The notes beneath the pieces are model-generated. The model ran no database searches, had not been told where the DNA came from, and worked only from the letters and a program-made list of their open reading frames with translations. 46,584 bases of DNA from Zooshikella ganghwensis DSM 15267. Lineage in GTDB: Bacteria > Pseudomonadota > Gammaproteobacteria > Pseudomonadales > Zooshikellaceae. Location of the stretch: the NCBI RefSeq assembly GCF_000428585.1, contig NZ_AUAF01000031.1, positions 1 to 46,584 of the forward strand, given 5' to 3'. The stretch's first letter is position 1. Each line of letters opens with the position of its first letter. The translations under genes and the position numbers were made by a program. Positions 28,359 through 38,855 of the stretch are shown piece after piece.

Positions 28359-30020
28359 GTGAAGCTTCTACCATTAAGTCGTGTGTTTCTCAGCAGTGCA
28401 CTGTTAGCTGCCATCAGTATTCCTGGTTGGGCGGATGATGGTTTTTGGATTACCATCGATAAAGAGACGCGAGAAAAAATACGAACAGAAATGCCTTTCC
28501 TTTTAGAGGATGTTGATCTGTCATCAGTGGCAACAGATGAAGCGTTCTCAAGTAGTAATTCGACTGTCGCCAAAGTTTCAGAGAAGAAAATTGATGCATT
28601 AAGCCAATTTATCCACTTGCGGATGAAGCGTTGTGGAGGCTTTATTGTTCATGATGATTTTCAACAAGCGCTGGCACTAGTAAAGCAGAATGAAAATACC
28701 CCCCTTAATAGTTTTGTAAAACCTGATTATACAATTGATCAAGGTGAAGTTGTTACTGCGCTTATTCCTTCTGTGCAGGAGTCATCCTTAAAAGAAACCA
28801 TTAATAATTTAACGCGGTTTAATAATCGTTACTATCAAAGTGACACGGGTGTTGAGGCAGCCAGCTGGATTAAAAGTCACTGGGAGCAGTTAGCCAAAGG
28901 TCGTGAAAATGTATCAGTTGAGCTGGTTAAACACAGTCAGTGGAAACAGCCTTCAGTGGTGCTGACCTGGAAAGGCAGTGAGTCACCTGATGAGGTTGTT
29001 GTTGTTGGCGGGCACCTTGATTCAATTAACCAAGGTAGTGGTGATAAAGTCCGAGCAAAAGCCCCTGGGGCTGATGACAATGCTTCAGGGATAGCATCAA
29101 TCACTGAAACAATGCGCGTGCTTTTTGCCAGTGATTTTAATCCTAAGCGAACTATAAAGTTTATGGGGTATGCTGCTGAGGAGGTAGGTTTAAGAGGCTC
29201 AGGAGATATTGCTACACGTCATAAACAAGGTAATACCAATGTTATTGGGGTTATGCAGCTAGATATGACGCTCTTTAATGGTTCACGTGCTGATGTTGTC
29301 TTTATGCAAGACAATACATCAAATGAGCTGACTCAGTTTACGGCTAAGCTGGCCGAGACCTATCTGCCAGAAATCAGTGTGGGCTATGGACGTTGTGGAT
29401 ATGCCTGCTCGGATCATGCTTCTTGGCACCGCAATGGATATCCGGCTGTTATGCCATTTGAAGCTCAGATGCGTGAGTCGAACAATAATATTCATACCAC
29501 AAGAGATACGCTGGAAAGTGCTGGGGGGAATGGCTTGCATGCTATTAAGTTTGCCAAGCTAGCAACGGCTTTTGCTGTTGAATTGGCAAAAAGTGCTGGA
29601 GGTGACCCTGATACGCCAGATCCGACCACGCCGGACGATGGTTCCTATAGGACTTTAAAAAATGGCAAGGGCTTCTGCTTGGGAGTCAATAAGCAAAGTG
29701 GAAATCGGATAACAGCAAGCAAGTGTAATAATTCAGCAAACCAAAAATGGAAAATGGATGGTGCTGGCCGTATTCATCCAAAAGTAGATGAAAAACAATG
29801 TTTGGTTATGAAGTCTTGGTTTACAGGTGCCAACATGGCTCAACTGAATGCCTGTAAAGCGACAGATAATACCCAGCGTTGGGCATTGGTTGGCGGCAAA
29901 TTGCAAAACGCTGAGCACACAAAATTTTACTTAACACACTTTGGTGAGAAGTATGGTGACTGGATAGGTGTTTGGCATGATCTATCCAATGACTACCAGC
30001 AGTGGCAGTGGAGTAACTAA
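28359..30020 (+). CDS. Secreted M28 aminopeptidase (Vibrio leucyl-aminopeptidase type) with C-terminal ricin-type lectin domain
   Basis: 553 residues from GTG 28359, with GAGGG seven bases upstream. There is a signal peptide (about 1-25, ending IPGWA), a propeptide (about 26-140) and an M28 catalytic domain (about 141-412). The dinuclear zinc site is complete: His219 (GGHLDS), Asp239 (GADDNASG), Glu274/Glu275 (YAAEEVGL), Asp302 (QLDM) and His379 (NNIHT). Cys346/Cys350 match the disulfide of the Vibrio enzyme. A Pro/Asp/Thr linker (415-428) leads to a beta-trefoil-like domain with QxW-type repeats NQKW, TQRW and YQQW. The lectin domain suggests binding to glycans or particles during extracellular peptide scavenging. 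It is a lone gene inserted between yrbG and mlaF. Confidence 0.93.
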   Translation: MKLLPLSRVFLSSALLAAISIPGWADDGFWITIDKETREKIRTEMPFLLEDVDLSSVATDEAFSSSNSTVAKVSEKKIDALSQFIHLRMKRCGGFIVHDDFQQALALVKQNENTPLNSFVKPDYTIDQGEVVTALIPSVQESSLKETINNLTRFNNRYYQSDTGVEAASWIKSHWEQLAKGRENVSVELVKHSQWKQPSVVLTWKGSESPDEVVVVGGHLDSINQGSGDKVRAKAPGADDNASGIASITETMRVLFASDFNPKRTIKFMGYAAEEVGLRGSGDIATRHKQGNTNVIGVMQLDMTLFNGSRADVVFMQDNTSNELTQFTAKLAETYLPEISVGYGRCGYACSDHASWHRNGYPAVMPFEAQMRESNNNIHTTRDTLESAGGNGLHAIKFAKLATAFAVELAKSAGGDPDTPDPTTPDDGSYRTLKNGKGFCLGVNKQSGNRITASKCNNSANQKWKMDGAGRIHPKVDEKQCLVMKSWFTGANMAQLNACKATDNTQRWALVGGKLQNAEHTKFYLTHFGEKYGDWIGVWHDLSNDYQQWQWSN

Positions 30021-30038
30021 GATTTCATAAATGATAAT

Positions 30039-30073
30039 CTCACCCCTCCTTATTTCAACGTAGGAGGGGTGAG
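30039..30073 (+). terminator. Strong hairpin after the M28 peptidase gene
   Basis: Perfect 12-bp stem CTCACCCCTCCT / AGGAGGGGTGAG (30039-30050 and 30062-30073) with an 11-nt loop, 18 nt after the stop. A short T-stretch (TTTT) comes about ten bases later rather than immediately. Probably the transcript end. Confidence 0.65.
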
Positions 30074-30500
30074 GTTAAAGCTGTTTTCAAGTGATATTGC
30101 TACCGCCTTACATAGGCTTAGTTATCATTTTTGTTGTTGACTGTTTACGCTGTGTAATGTTTTTTTACATTACGCATGTGTAAATGTAAAAAATAGCCAT
30201 TCTATTTATATTGGTATTGATGTTTGTCGCACAACATGTTGTTTATGAAAATAGGTTGAAAGTGTTTCGTTATTGTTAAATATGCTGTTTTTTTTAGGTT
30301 AGTTGTGTGGTAAAAAAGTACTCATCGGAATGAGACAATATCGATACGGTCATTTTTCAAGATGCAATTACCTAAAAAATATGATTGTGCTTATATGATT
30401 GTGCGTAGTGTTGATGGGTGAAAAATAGACGAGTGTTTTAGATGTTCTGAGTTTTTGTGAGTACATTCACTTCTTGTTTGGTGTATAAAAAAGCTGCTTT

Positions 30501-30535
30501 TTGTTTCCCTCATAAATAGTGCTAAAATGCGCGCC
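30501..30535 (+). promoter_or_regulatory. Sigma-70-type promoter with GC-rich discriminator, probably for mla
   Basis: TTGTTT (30501-30506), a 16-nt spacer, then TAAAAT (30523-30528) followed immediately by GCGCGCC. A GC-rich discriminator is typical of growth-rate or ppGpp-sensitive promoters of stable RNA and growth genes. Predicted start near 30535 would give an mlaF leader of about 250 nt, or a separate small RNA. Confidence 0.5.
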
Positions 30536-30782
30536 CTAGTAACAAATTACTCATACTGTCAGTCAGTACTAAGTACTTCTACCTAACTATGGATCCATTT
30601 CCCTGCTGTAAAAAAGGGAGAGATGGTTACCTCTCTTTGTAGTTAAATAGTAGGTGGTTGTATAAATTGTGCACTATTTTCAAATAAAGCTTACGTAATC
30701 AAATAAAATGAGTGTGGTATTTATTTGATCCAACCTGACTCACAGTTAATGTTGTTTTGTGTTTAACAAAGGTTAATAAGTT

Positions 30783-31598
30783 ATGGCGTTTGCCTCTGAT
30801 AATGTTGTCGAAATTAACGGCTTAACGTTTAGGCGTTCAGGTCGTGCTATTTATGACAATGTCACAATTCACATTCCCAGAGGAAAAGTGACAGCTATTA
30901 TGGGGCCAAGTGGGACAGGTAAAACCACACTGTTACGCCTAATTGGTGCCCAGCTTAGGCCTGATGCTGGCGATATTATTGTGGATGGGCATAGTATTCC
31001 CTCTTTAGGGCGTAGTGATTTATTTAAAGTCAGACGAAAAATGGGCATGTTATTTCAAAGTGGTGCTCTTTTTACTGACTTGAGCGTGTACGAAAATGTT
31101 GCTTTTCCATTACGCGTTCATACTCAGCTTCCTGAAGCTATGATTCGTGATGTTGTACTCATGAAGTTGCATGCGGTTGGCCTTCGTGGTGCAAGAGACT
31201 TAATGCCAAGTGAACTCTCCGGAGGGATGGCACGCCGGGTGGCTTTAGCTAGAGCCATTGCTCTGGACCCGATGATGATTATGTATGATGAGCCTTTTGT
31301 TGGGCAGGATCCCATTGCCATGGGGGTATTGGTTCAACTGATTCGCTTACTGAATGATGCTTTAAACTTGACCAGTATTGTGGTCTCTCATGATGTTCAT
31401 GAGGCTGCCAGTATTGCTGATTATATTTATGTAGTAGGTGATGCCAGTGTGTTAGGACATGGAACACCTGGTGAATTAATGAACTCTACGGACGATAGAA
31501 TAAGACAGTTTATGAAGGGACTACCTGATGGTCCAGTGCCTTATCATTATCCCGCACAAGACTATCGTCAAGATTTGCTGATGGGGGAGCTGTTATGA
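30783..31598 (+). CDS. mlaF: Phospholipid ABC transporter ATP-binding protein MlaF
   Basis: 271 residues with Walker A GPSGTGKT (41-48), signature [14 protein letters not shown] and Walker B MIMYDEP. It powers the MlaFEDB inner-membrane complex that moves phospholipids between inner membrane and the periplasmic carrier MlaC to keep outer-membrane asymmetry. AAAGG precedes the ATG at ten bases. It is first in mlaFEDCB and overlaps mlaE by ATGA. Confidence 0.97.
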   Translation: MAFASDNVVEINGLTFRRSGRAIYDNVTIHIPRGKVTAIMGPSGTGKTTLLRLIGAQLRPDAGDIIVDGHSIPSLGRSDLFKVRRKMGMLFQSGALFTDLSVYENVAFPLRVHTQLPEAMIRDVVLMKLHAVGLRGARDLMPSELSGGMARRVALARAIALDPMMIMYDEPFVGQDPIAMGVLVQLIRLLNDALNLTSIVVSHDVHEAASIADYIYVVGDASVLGHGTPGELMNSTDDRIRQFMKGLPDGPVPYHYPAQDYRQDLLMGELL

Positions 31599-32410
31599 AG
31601 CAGCAACGACTCGATTTAATAACCAGCTTCATTACTTTTCTTCGTCGCCTTGGGCAGTTTGGTATTATGCGGGTTGAGTCAATAGGCCGCTCAGGTGTCT
31701 TTTTACTGCTCGCAATCTTTGGTCGTTCAGGTTTTGGCTCGCGTTATCAATTATTATTACAACAACTGTACTCAATAGGTGTTTTATCGCTGGTCATCAT
31801 TTCAGTATCAGGACTTTTTATTGGAATGGTGCTGGGCCTTCAAGGATATAACATACTTGTTACCTATGGCTCTGAAGAAGCTGTTGGCCAGATGGTCGCG
31901 TTAACGCTATTACGAGAGTTAGGTCCCGTTGTGACAGCACTGCTTTATGCTGGGCGGGCAGGATCTGCGCTTACAGCAGAAATTGGCTTGATGAAAGCAA
32001 CAGAGCAACTGTCCAGTATGGAAATGATTGGTGTTGATCCACTAAAAAGAATAGTTGCACCACGCTTTTGGGCAGGTTTTATTTCAATGCCTTTACTCGC
32101 TGCAATCTTCAGTGTGATTGGCATTTATGGCGGGGCTATGGTCAGTGTTGACTGGCTTGGCATCTATGAAGGGTCTTTTTGGTCAAACATGCAACAGTCC
32201 GTTAACTTTGCGGATGACGTCTGTAATGGTGTGATTAAAAGCCTTGTCTTTGGTTTTGTCGTAACCTGGATCGCCGTTTTCCAAGGCTACGATACTTTGC
32301 CCACTTCAGAAGGTATAAGTCGAGCAACAACAAGAACGGTTGTTTACTCGTCATTAGCTGTACTGGGTTTGGACTTTATTTTAACGGCAGTGATGTTCGG
32401 AGAACTGTAA
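31595..32410 (+). CDS. mlaE: Phospholipid ABC transporter permease MlaE
   Basis: 271-residue MlaE-family permease. Conserved features are [54 protein letters not shown] and a polytopic C-terminal half. It forms the membrane core of MlaFEDB, under the MlaD ring. Its start overlaps mlaF by four bases and its stop overlaps mlaD by one. Confidence 0.97.
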   Translation: MKQQRLDLITSFITFLRRLGQFGIMRVESIGRSGVFLLLAIFGRSGFGSRYQLLLQQLYSIGVLSLVIISVSGLFIGMVLGLQGYNILVTYGSEEAVGQMVALTLLRELGPVVTALLYAGRAGSALTAEIGLMKATEQLSSMEMIGVDPLKRIVAPRFWAGFISMPLLAAIFSVIGIYGGAMVSVDWLGIYEGSFWSNMQQSVNFADDVCNGVIKSLVFGFVVTWIAVFQGYDTLPTSEGISRATTRTVVYSSLAVLGLDFILTAVMFGEL

Positions 32411-32877
32411 TGGTGCGCATGAGAACCGTTGAGATCAGCGTGGGTGTTTTTATGCTGGCAGGCATATTTGCGCTGATCCTGTTGGCTTTGCGAGTCAGTG
32501 GATTATCCATTCAGACAGCCCAAAGTACTTATCATGTTCATGCTTTCTTTGATCACATTGGTGGTCTGAAAGTGCGTTCCAAGGTGGCTATTAGTGGTGT
32601 CAATGTAGGAAAAGTAGTTTCTATTTCCTATGATAAAGCGGAAATGCGTGCCAAAGTTGTTATGGAAATTGACAGCCAGGTTAACAATATTCCAACAGAT
32701 AGCACAGCAGCCATTTTGACTTCTGGCCTTTTGGGTGAACAGTATATTGGTATTACGTTAGGTGGTGAGGAAAAGACTTTGCAGGAAGGTGGGGAGATAT
32801 GGAATACCCAACCAGCGCAAATTCTTGAAGATTTGATTGGAAAGTTCCTTAAACAATCAGTCAAAGAAGTTGAATAA
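32410..32877 (+). CDS. mlaD: MCE-domain lipid-binding protein MlaD
   Basis: 155 residues: one N-terminal membrane helix (VGVFMLAGIFALILLALRV) and a single MCE domain with HAFFDHIGGLKVRSKVAISG and LLGEQYIGITLGG. MlaD forms a hexameric periplasmic ring that channels phospholipids between MlaC and MlaE. The start codon shares its A with the mlaE stop (TAATG). Confidence 0.97.
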   Translation: MVRMRTVEISVGVFMLAGIFALILLALRVSGLSIQTAQSTYHVHAFFDHIGGLKVRSKVAISGVNVGKVVSISYDKAEMRAKVVMEIDSQVNNIPTDSTAAILTSGLLGEQYIGITLGGEEKTLQEGGEIWNTQPAQILEDLIGKFLKQSVKEVE

Positions 32878-32911
32878 AGATAAACAGGATTAGCTAGACG
32901 AAGGTATATTC

Positions 32912-33571
32912 ATGAATTTGCGAAATAATTTTACTAAAGCGATAGCCGTGGTATTTGCGCAATGCTTGCTTATCTCAAGTGCTTTTGCTGTAACAGATAG
33001 CCCAGATCAGCTGGTGAAGCAAACCACTGAAAACATGATTGCGGTTATCAAAAAAGAAAAGCCTAACTATAAAACTAATCCACAACGCTTTTTTAATGAG
33101 CTGGATACAGTGCTCTCGCCCGTTGTTGCATTCGATAAGATTGCCCGTAGTGTTATGAGTGTTCGTCACATTAAAAAAGCGACACCAGCTCAATTACAGC
33201 AGTTTGAAAAAGCGTTTAAAACCAGCATGATTGAGTTTTATGGGAAAGCGTTACTTAAATATGATAACCAGCGTATTGATGTAAAACCTATCCCTGCAAA
33301 CCAACTCAGTAAGCCTCGTGTGCCCGTGCACATGACTATTTATGCTGCTGATGGAACAACTTATCCTTTAACTTACACGATGTTTAAAGATGGTGCTGGA
33401 GAGTGGAAATTACGCAATGTTGTTGTTAATGGCATTAATATTGGGAAAGTCTTCCAGTCTCAGTTTGATCAAGCTATGCGTGAAAACCAGCGAAACATTC
33501 AAAAAGTGATTGATGACTGGTCTAATATCATGAAGTCTGCTCAAGAAAAGACTCAGGCTAAAGGTGCTTAA
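32912..33571 (+). CDS. mlaC: Periplasmic phospholipid-binding protein MlaC
   Basis: 219 residues with a cleavable signal peptide (ends about SAFA) and the MlaC/Ttg2D fold: FNELDTVLSPVVAFDKIARS, then LTYTMFKDGAGEWKLRNVVV and NGINIGKVFQSQF. It shuttles phospholipids across the periplasm between MlaD and the outer-membrane MlaA-porin complex. MlaA is not in the window. GAAGG lies seven bases before the ATG. Confidence 0.96.
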   Translation: MNLRNNFTKAIAVVFAQCLLISSAFAVTDSPDQLVKQTTENMIAVIKKEKPNYKTNPQRFFNELDTVLSPVVAFDKIARSVMSVRHIKKATPAQLQQFEKAFKTSMIEFYGKALLKYDNQRIDVKPIPANQLSKPRVPVHMTIYAADGTTYPLTYTMFKDGAGEWKLRNVVVNGINIGKVFQSQFDQAMRENQRNIQKVIDDWSNIMKSAQEKTQAKGA

Positions 33572-33574
33572 GCT

Positions 33575-33889
33575 GTGACAACTGCAACAGTAGAGCTTAT
33601 TCAGCCAGGTGCGCTTAAGGTTGCTGGTAGTCTTGAAGCCGCCAATGCTGTTGTTATTGAGCTGCAGGGGCGGGATTTAATGAGTGGTGACAACTCAGTT
33701 GCAGCCTGGCAGATTGATCTTAGTGGAATCACTGCCTGTAGTAGTGTAGGGCTTTCTGTCTTACTTTGCTGGCTGCGCTTTGCTAAGAAAAACTCATACC
33801 AACTTAAATTCATAAACATGTCGGCTGATTTGTTTGATTTAGCCAGAGTAAGTGGTCTTGATAGTGTGCTTCCCTTAGGAATTGAGTAA
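33575..33889 (+). CDS. mlaB: STAS-domain protein MlaB
   Basis: 104-residue STAS-domain protein starting with GTG three bases after the mlaC stop. The core WQIDLSGITACSSVGLSVLL carries the conserved Asp-Leu-Ser and Ser-Ser-Val-Gly elements. It binds MlaF and is needed for its stability and ATPase activity. It ends the mla operon; an intrinsic terminator follows. Confidence 0.93.
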   Translation: MTTATVELIQPGALKVAGSLEAANAVVIELQGRDLMSGDNSVAAWQIDLSGITACSSVGLSVLLCWLRFAKKNSYQLKFINMSADLFDLARVSGLDSVLPLGIE

Positions 33890-33913
33890 AAAGTCAAATT
33901 TGCTATGGTAATT

Positions 33914-33950
33914 AAAGCGCAGTTAAGGTTTCGCCGCTGCGTTTTTTTTT
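33914..33950 (+). terminator. Intrinsic terminator of the mla operon
   Basis: AAAGCGCAG (33914-33922) pairs with CTGCGTTTT (33937-33945), one G-U pair, 14-nt loop, leading into a run of nine T (33942-33950). Confidence 0.8.
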
Positions 33951-33995
33951 ATATCATACTCCCCCTTTTTTTCAGCATTTTATGTTGAGGTAGCG

Positions 33996-34253
33996 ATGGG
34001 ACCAGAGCAAATAAAAGCATTATTAGAAGCTAAGTTGACAAACACTGACGTTATTGTTGAGGGTGAAGGCTGTAATTTTCAGCTGATACTTGTCAGTGAT
34101 GAGTTCGCAGGCTTATCCCCAGTGAAAAAACAACAAATGGTTTATGCTCACCTCAACCACCTTATCGCTGATGGCACTATCCATGCGGTTACGATGAAAT
34201 TCTTCTCGCCTGCTGAGTGGCAACAGTATCTCCAACAAAATGGACAGCAATAG
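33996..34253 (+). CDS. ibaG: BolA-family protein IbaG
   Basis: 85 residues beginning MGPEQIKALLEAKL, with the BolA-fold C-terminal part QQMVYAHLNHLIADGTIHAV. IbaG-type BolA proteins bind monothiol glutaredoxin with a [2Fe-2S] cluster and affect acid response and envelope state. It normally lies between mlaB and murA, as here. GAGG precedes the ATG. Confidence 0.95.
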   Translation: MGPEQIKALLEAKLTNTDVIVEGEGCNFQLILVSDEFAGLSPVKKQQMVYAHLNHLIADGTIHAVTMKFFSPAEWQQYLQQNGQQ

Positions 34254-34320
34254 AAATAAAATACTCCTTGTGCTGTCAGAGTCGATCTGGCTCAGTATTT
34301 AGTAAGTGCTTGAGGAATAA

Positions 34321-35583
<1,263 letters not shown>

Positions 35584-35600
35584 CATATGCTACTAAAACA

Positions 35601-36245
35601 ATGAAAAATCAACTTACGATTGCGTTATCTAAAGGGCGGATTCTCGATGAAACCTTGCCCTTACTCAAAGCTGCAGGCATAGAGCCTGCAGAAGATCTTA
35701 AAAAAAGTCGCAAACTCATTATTCCCACCCATCACCCTCATGTTAACTTGCTGATTGTACGTACCACTGACGTTCCTACTTATGTTGAATATGGTGCAGC
35801 TGATGCAGGTGTTTCTGGCAAGGATGTTCTGCTTGAGCATGGTGCCCATGGTCTTTATGAACCTCTGGATTTAAAAATTGCGCGCTGTCGTTTAATGACT
35901 GCTGGGCCTGTGGATGAAAGACCACAATTTGGCAGACGACGAGTGGCAACCAAATTTGTCAACATAGCTAAGCGCTTTTATGCTGCTCAAGGGCAGCAAG
36001 CAGAAATTATAAAGCTGTATGGTTCTATGGAGTTAGCACCTTTGGTAGGGTTGGCTGATGAAATTGTGGATGTGGTTGATACGGGTAATACACTTCGCGC
36101 AAATGGCTTAGCGCCTAGAGAGTTGATTGCTCATGTCAGCGCGAGGCTGATCATTAATAAAGCAGCTATGAAGATAAAGCATCAGTTATTGCAGACCCTG
36201 ATTCAAGACCTGGAGTCAGCCGTTAATAAGCAGGAAGTGCTGTAA
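35601..36245 (+). CDS. hisG: ATP phosphoribosyltransferase HisG, short form
   Basis: 214 residues from ATG 35601 ([20 protein letters not shown]). Earlier in-frame codons lie inside murA. First enzyme of histidine synthesis (ATP + PRPP to phosphoribosyl-ATP), with the [22 protein letters not shown] and [11 protein letters not shown] motifs. It lacks the C-terminal regulatory domain of long HisG, so it should need HisZ, which is not in this window. No clear Shine-Dalgarno is seen; it may be translated through coupling with murA. Confidence 0.95.
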   Translation: MKNQLTIALSKGRILDETLPLLKAAGIEPAEDLKKSRKLIIPTHHPHVNLLIVRTTDVPTYVEYGAADAGVSGKDVLLEHGAHGLYEPLDLKIARCRLMTAGPVDERPQFGRRRVATKFVNIAKRFYAAQGQQAEIIKLYGSMELAPLVGLADEIVDVVDTGNTLRANGLAPRELIAHVSARLIINKAAMKIKHQLLQTLIQDLESAVNKQEVL

Positions 36246-36305
36246 CAGGCCAAATATTTTTGCTTATTTAATACCGTGCAGCAGTCTTGGTTGGAGAGTG
36301 GATTC

Positions 36306-37613
36306 ATGTCTCTTGATATTCAGTGGCTAGATGCCACAGCAGAAGATTTTTCTACCCGCTTAAATGCATTGGTTGCCTGGGAGGCTGTTTCTGATCAGCA
36401 GGTGTTAAGCACTGTTCAGTCTATTATTGGTGATGTGCGACATCGTGGAGATCAGGCTTTAGTTGACTACACCTGTCGTTTTGATCAACGCAAAATCACC
36501 TCGATAGCTGAGTTATGCCTTGAGGCAGAAGTACTCCAAGAAGCTCGCCAACGCTTGAGTGCTGGTGATCAGCAAGCCCTGGTAGCGGCGGCCGAACGGA
36601 TTAGGCGTTATCATGAAAAGCAGGTCCAAAATTCCTGGCAATACGAAGAAGAGGGTGTATTACTTGGGCAACAGGTTACACCTATGGAACGAGTGGGTAT
36701 TTATGTTCCAGGAGGAAAAGCAGCCTATCCTTCATCGGTGTTGATGAATGCAATTCCTGCCAAAGTGGCTGGGGTAATCGAAGTGATTATGGTTGTGCCT
36801 ATGCCCAAAGATGTGGTGAATGACTGGGTATTAGCTGCAGCAGCCATTGCTGGGGTTGATAAAGTGTTCACCATTGGTGGTGCTCAGGCAATAGCGGCTT
36901 TGGCTTATGGTACCGAGTCGGTACCAAAGGTCGATAAAATTGTAGGGCCAGGTAATATTTATGTGGCTACTGCCAAGCAGTTGGTGTTTGGCCAGGTAGG
37001 CATTGATATGATTGCGGGCCCTTCTGAAATCCTGGTGATTTGTGATGGTAAAACAAACCCAGATTGGATAGCCATGGATTTGTTTTCTCAGGCAGAACAT
37101 GATGAAGATGCTCAGTCTATTCTGGTGTCTCCTGATCGTGACTTCTTAAACAGGGTAAAAGAAAGTATACGGCGCTTGTTGCCAACCATGGAAAGAAAGG
37201 ACTTTATTGAAACTTCATTAAAAAATCGTGGCGCGTTAATCTGGACGCCAGATATGGATACGGCAATTGCTGTAAGTAATAAAATAGCCCCTGAACACTT
37301 GGAATTATCTGTAGAAGATCCTCAAGCACTCTTACCTGCAATACATCATGCAGGTGCTATCTTTATGGGACGTTATACGGCAGAAGCATTGGGTGACTAC
37401 TGTGCAGGTCCAAATCATGTGCTACCTACATCTGGGACTGCTCGCTTTTCTTCTCCTTTAGGGGTTTATGACTTTCAAAAACGCTCTTCACTGATAAGCT
37501 TTTCTGCAGAAAGTGCCAGTGAAATAGGACAAATTGCGTCAACACTTGCGAGAGCTGAAGGTCTGACCGCCCATGCGTGTTCAGCTGAGTACCGGATCGT
37601 AACCAAAGAGTGA
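36306..37613 (+). CDS. hisD: Histidinol dehydrogenase HisD
   Basis: 435 residues from ATG 36306, with GGAG nine bases upstream (36293-36296); a GTG at 36276 has no support. It oxidises histidinol to histidine in the last two steps. Zinc ligands Gln262 and His265 are in [11 protein letters not shown], offset by three from E. coli. Other motifs are [24 protein letters not shown] and APEHLEL. Confidence 0.97.
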   Translation: MSLDIQWLDATAEDFSTRLNALVAWEAVSDQQVLSTVQSIIGDVRHRGDQALVDYTCRFDQRKITSIAELCLEAEVLQEARQRLSAGDQQALVAAAERIRRYHEKQVQNSWQYEEEGVLLGQQVTPMERVGIYVPGGKAAYPSSVLMNAIPAKVAGVIEVIMVVPMPKDVVNDWVLAAAAIAGVDKVFTIGGAQAIAALAYGTESVPKVDKIVGPGNIYVATAKQLVFGQVGIDMIAGPSEILVICDGKTNPDWIAMDLFSQAEHDEDAQSILVSPDRDFLNRVKESIRRLLPTMERKDFIETSLKNRGALIWTPDMDTAIAVSNKIAPEHLELSVEDPQALLPAIHHAGAIFMGRYTAEALGDYCAGPNHVLPTSGTARFSSPLGVYDFQKRSSLISFSAESASEIGQIASTLARAEGLTAHACSAEYRIVTKE

Positions 37614-37645
37614 TGAAATAATAGCTAACAATAAGAAGACCACCT

Positions 37646-38755
37646 ATGGCGAGCGATAATCGTAAACAGGCAGTAAGCGCTCGTGTTGAGCGCTGGGTGA
37701 GAACCGATGTCCAAGCTTTAAAAGCGTATCATGTACCGGCCATTGAGGAACATGTCATCAAACTTGATGCTATGGAAAATCCTTATCATTGGCCGTCAGC
37801 AATGCAGCAGGCATGGCTTGATGCGCTCCAGCAGATTCATGTTAATCGTTATCCTGATGCAGATTGCTCTCAGTTAAAACAGGCTTTTCGCGATGCTTTC
37901 CATATAGCGGAAGACTATGAGCTGCTATTTGGCAATGGTTCAGATGAGTTGATTCAGCTATTGGCAATGGCAGTCGCAGGCCCAAAGCGAACGATACTAG
38001 CACCTGAGCCAAGCTTCGTGATGTATAAGATGATTGCACAATTCCTACAAATGAATTACGTAGGGATACCACTAGGCACAGATTTTTCTCTCGATGTCAG
38101 TGCTATGCTGAAGGCTATTGAGACGCATAACCCAGCCTTAATCTTTTTAGCTCAACCCAATAACCCAACGGGTAATGTGTTTGGAGAAGAAAAAATCCGG
38201 CGCATTATTGAAGCCGCTTCTGGTTTGGTGGTTATAGATGAAGCCTATACTGCATTTTCCTCAAGTGATGGTTACTCTTTGCTGGCTGACTATAGCAATG
38301 TGGTCATTATGCGAACCCTTTCTAAAGTCGGGTTAGCAGGGTTACGTTTGGGTTATTTAATTGGCCATCCAGGCTGGTTGGAAGAAGTAAATAAGCTACG
38401 CTTGCCTTACAATATTAATGTGCTCACGCAAGCCAGCACGGCATTTGCGTTACAACATGTGGATGAGTTGTTTAAACAAACTGCTCAGATTTGTGCGGAT
38501 CGAGAACTACTTAAAGAAAGGTTGTCTGCCTTTGATAATCTTCATGTTTGGCCTAGTGAGGCAAACTTTTTACTCTGCCGCACGCTGGAGCATGATGCCG
38601 CAGAGATCCAGCGCTTACTTCTGGCAAGAGGCGTGCTCATCAAGTCACTTCATGGCAGTCATCCCTTACTAAATAACTGCTTGCGGATTACTGTTGGCAC
38701 ACCCGAGGAAAATGAAGTGTTGTTAAGAGAATTAGCAGCATTGTTAGCCAGTTAA
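37646..38755 (+). CDS. hisC: Histidinol-phosphate aminotransferase HisC
   Basis: 369-residue class I/II PLP aminotransferase. The PLP-binding lysine is Lys227 in TLSKVGLAGLRLGYLIG. FLAQPNNPTGNVF and LVVIDEAYTAF are the aminotransferase motifs. It converts imidazole-acetol phosphate to histidinol phosphate. It follows hisD by 32 nt as part of the murA-hisG-hisD-hisC run. Confidence 0.95.
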   Translation: MASDNRKQAVSARVERWVRTDVQALKAYHVPAIEEHVIKLDAMENPYHWPSAMQQAWLDALQQIHVNRYPDADCSQLKQAFRDAFHIAEDYELLFGNGSDELIQLLAMAVAGPKRTILAPEPSFVMYKMIAQFLQMNYVGIPLGTDFSLDVSAMLKAIETHNPALIFLAQPNNPTGNVFGEEKIRRIIEAASGLVVIDEAYTAFSSSDGYSLLADYSNVVIMRTLSKVGLAGLRLGYLIGHPGWLEEVNKLRLPYNINVLTQASTAFALQHVDELFKQTAQICADRELLKERLSAFDNLHVWPSEANFLLCRTLEHDAAEIQRLLLARGVLIKSLHGSHPLLNNCLRITVGTPEENEVLLRELAALLAS

Positions 38756-38774
38756 ACTTGCTTATGCAGAAATA

Positions 38775-38810
38775 CACTCATCTTGGCTTTAGTTTTAGCC
38801 TGGATGAGTG
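38775..38810. terminator. Bidirectional terminator-like hairpin between hisC and algW/degS
   Basis: CACTCATC (38775-38782) pairs with GATGAGTG (38803-38810), with an inner GGCT / AGCC stem. It lies between convergent genes. The T-runs are weak on both strands. Confidence 0.55.
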
Positions 38811-38855
38811 GTGTTTAAATGCATTACCTTGAAAAAGTAGATCGATAACGTTTGA

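Larger units (their letters stand above)
30021..30782. other. 762-nt AT-rich gap between the M28 gene and mlaF
   Basis: No protein gene seen. Contents: the M28 terminator; a stem TGTGTAATGT / ACATTACGCA around six T (30151-30176); a 12-bp palindrome ACAACATGTTGT (30231-30242); a 14-bp tandem duplication of ATATGATTGTGC (30379-30404); a promoter-like site at 30501-30528; and a weak stem AGGGAGAG / CTCTCTTT downstream of it, near 30618-30642. The last part is presumably the mla operon leader. Confidence 0.6.
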
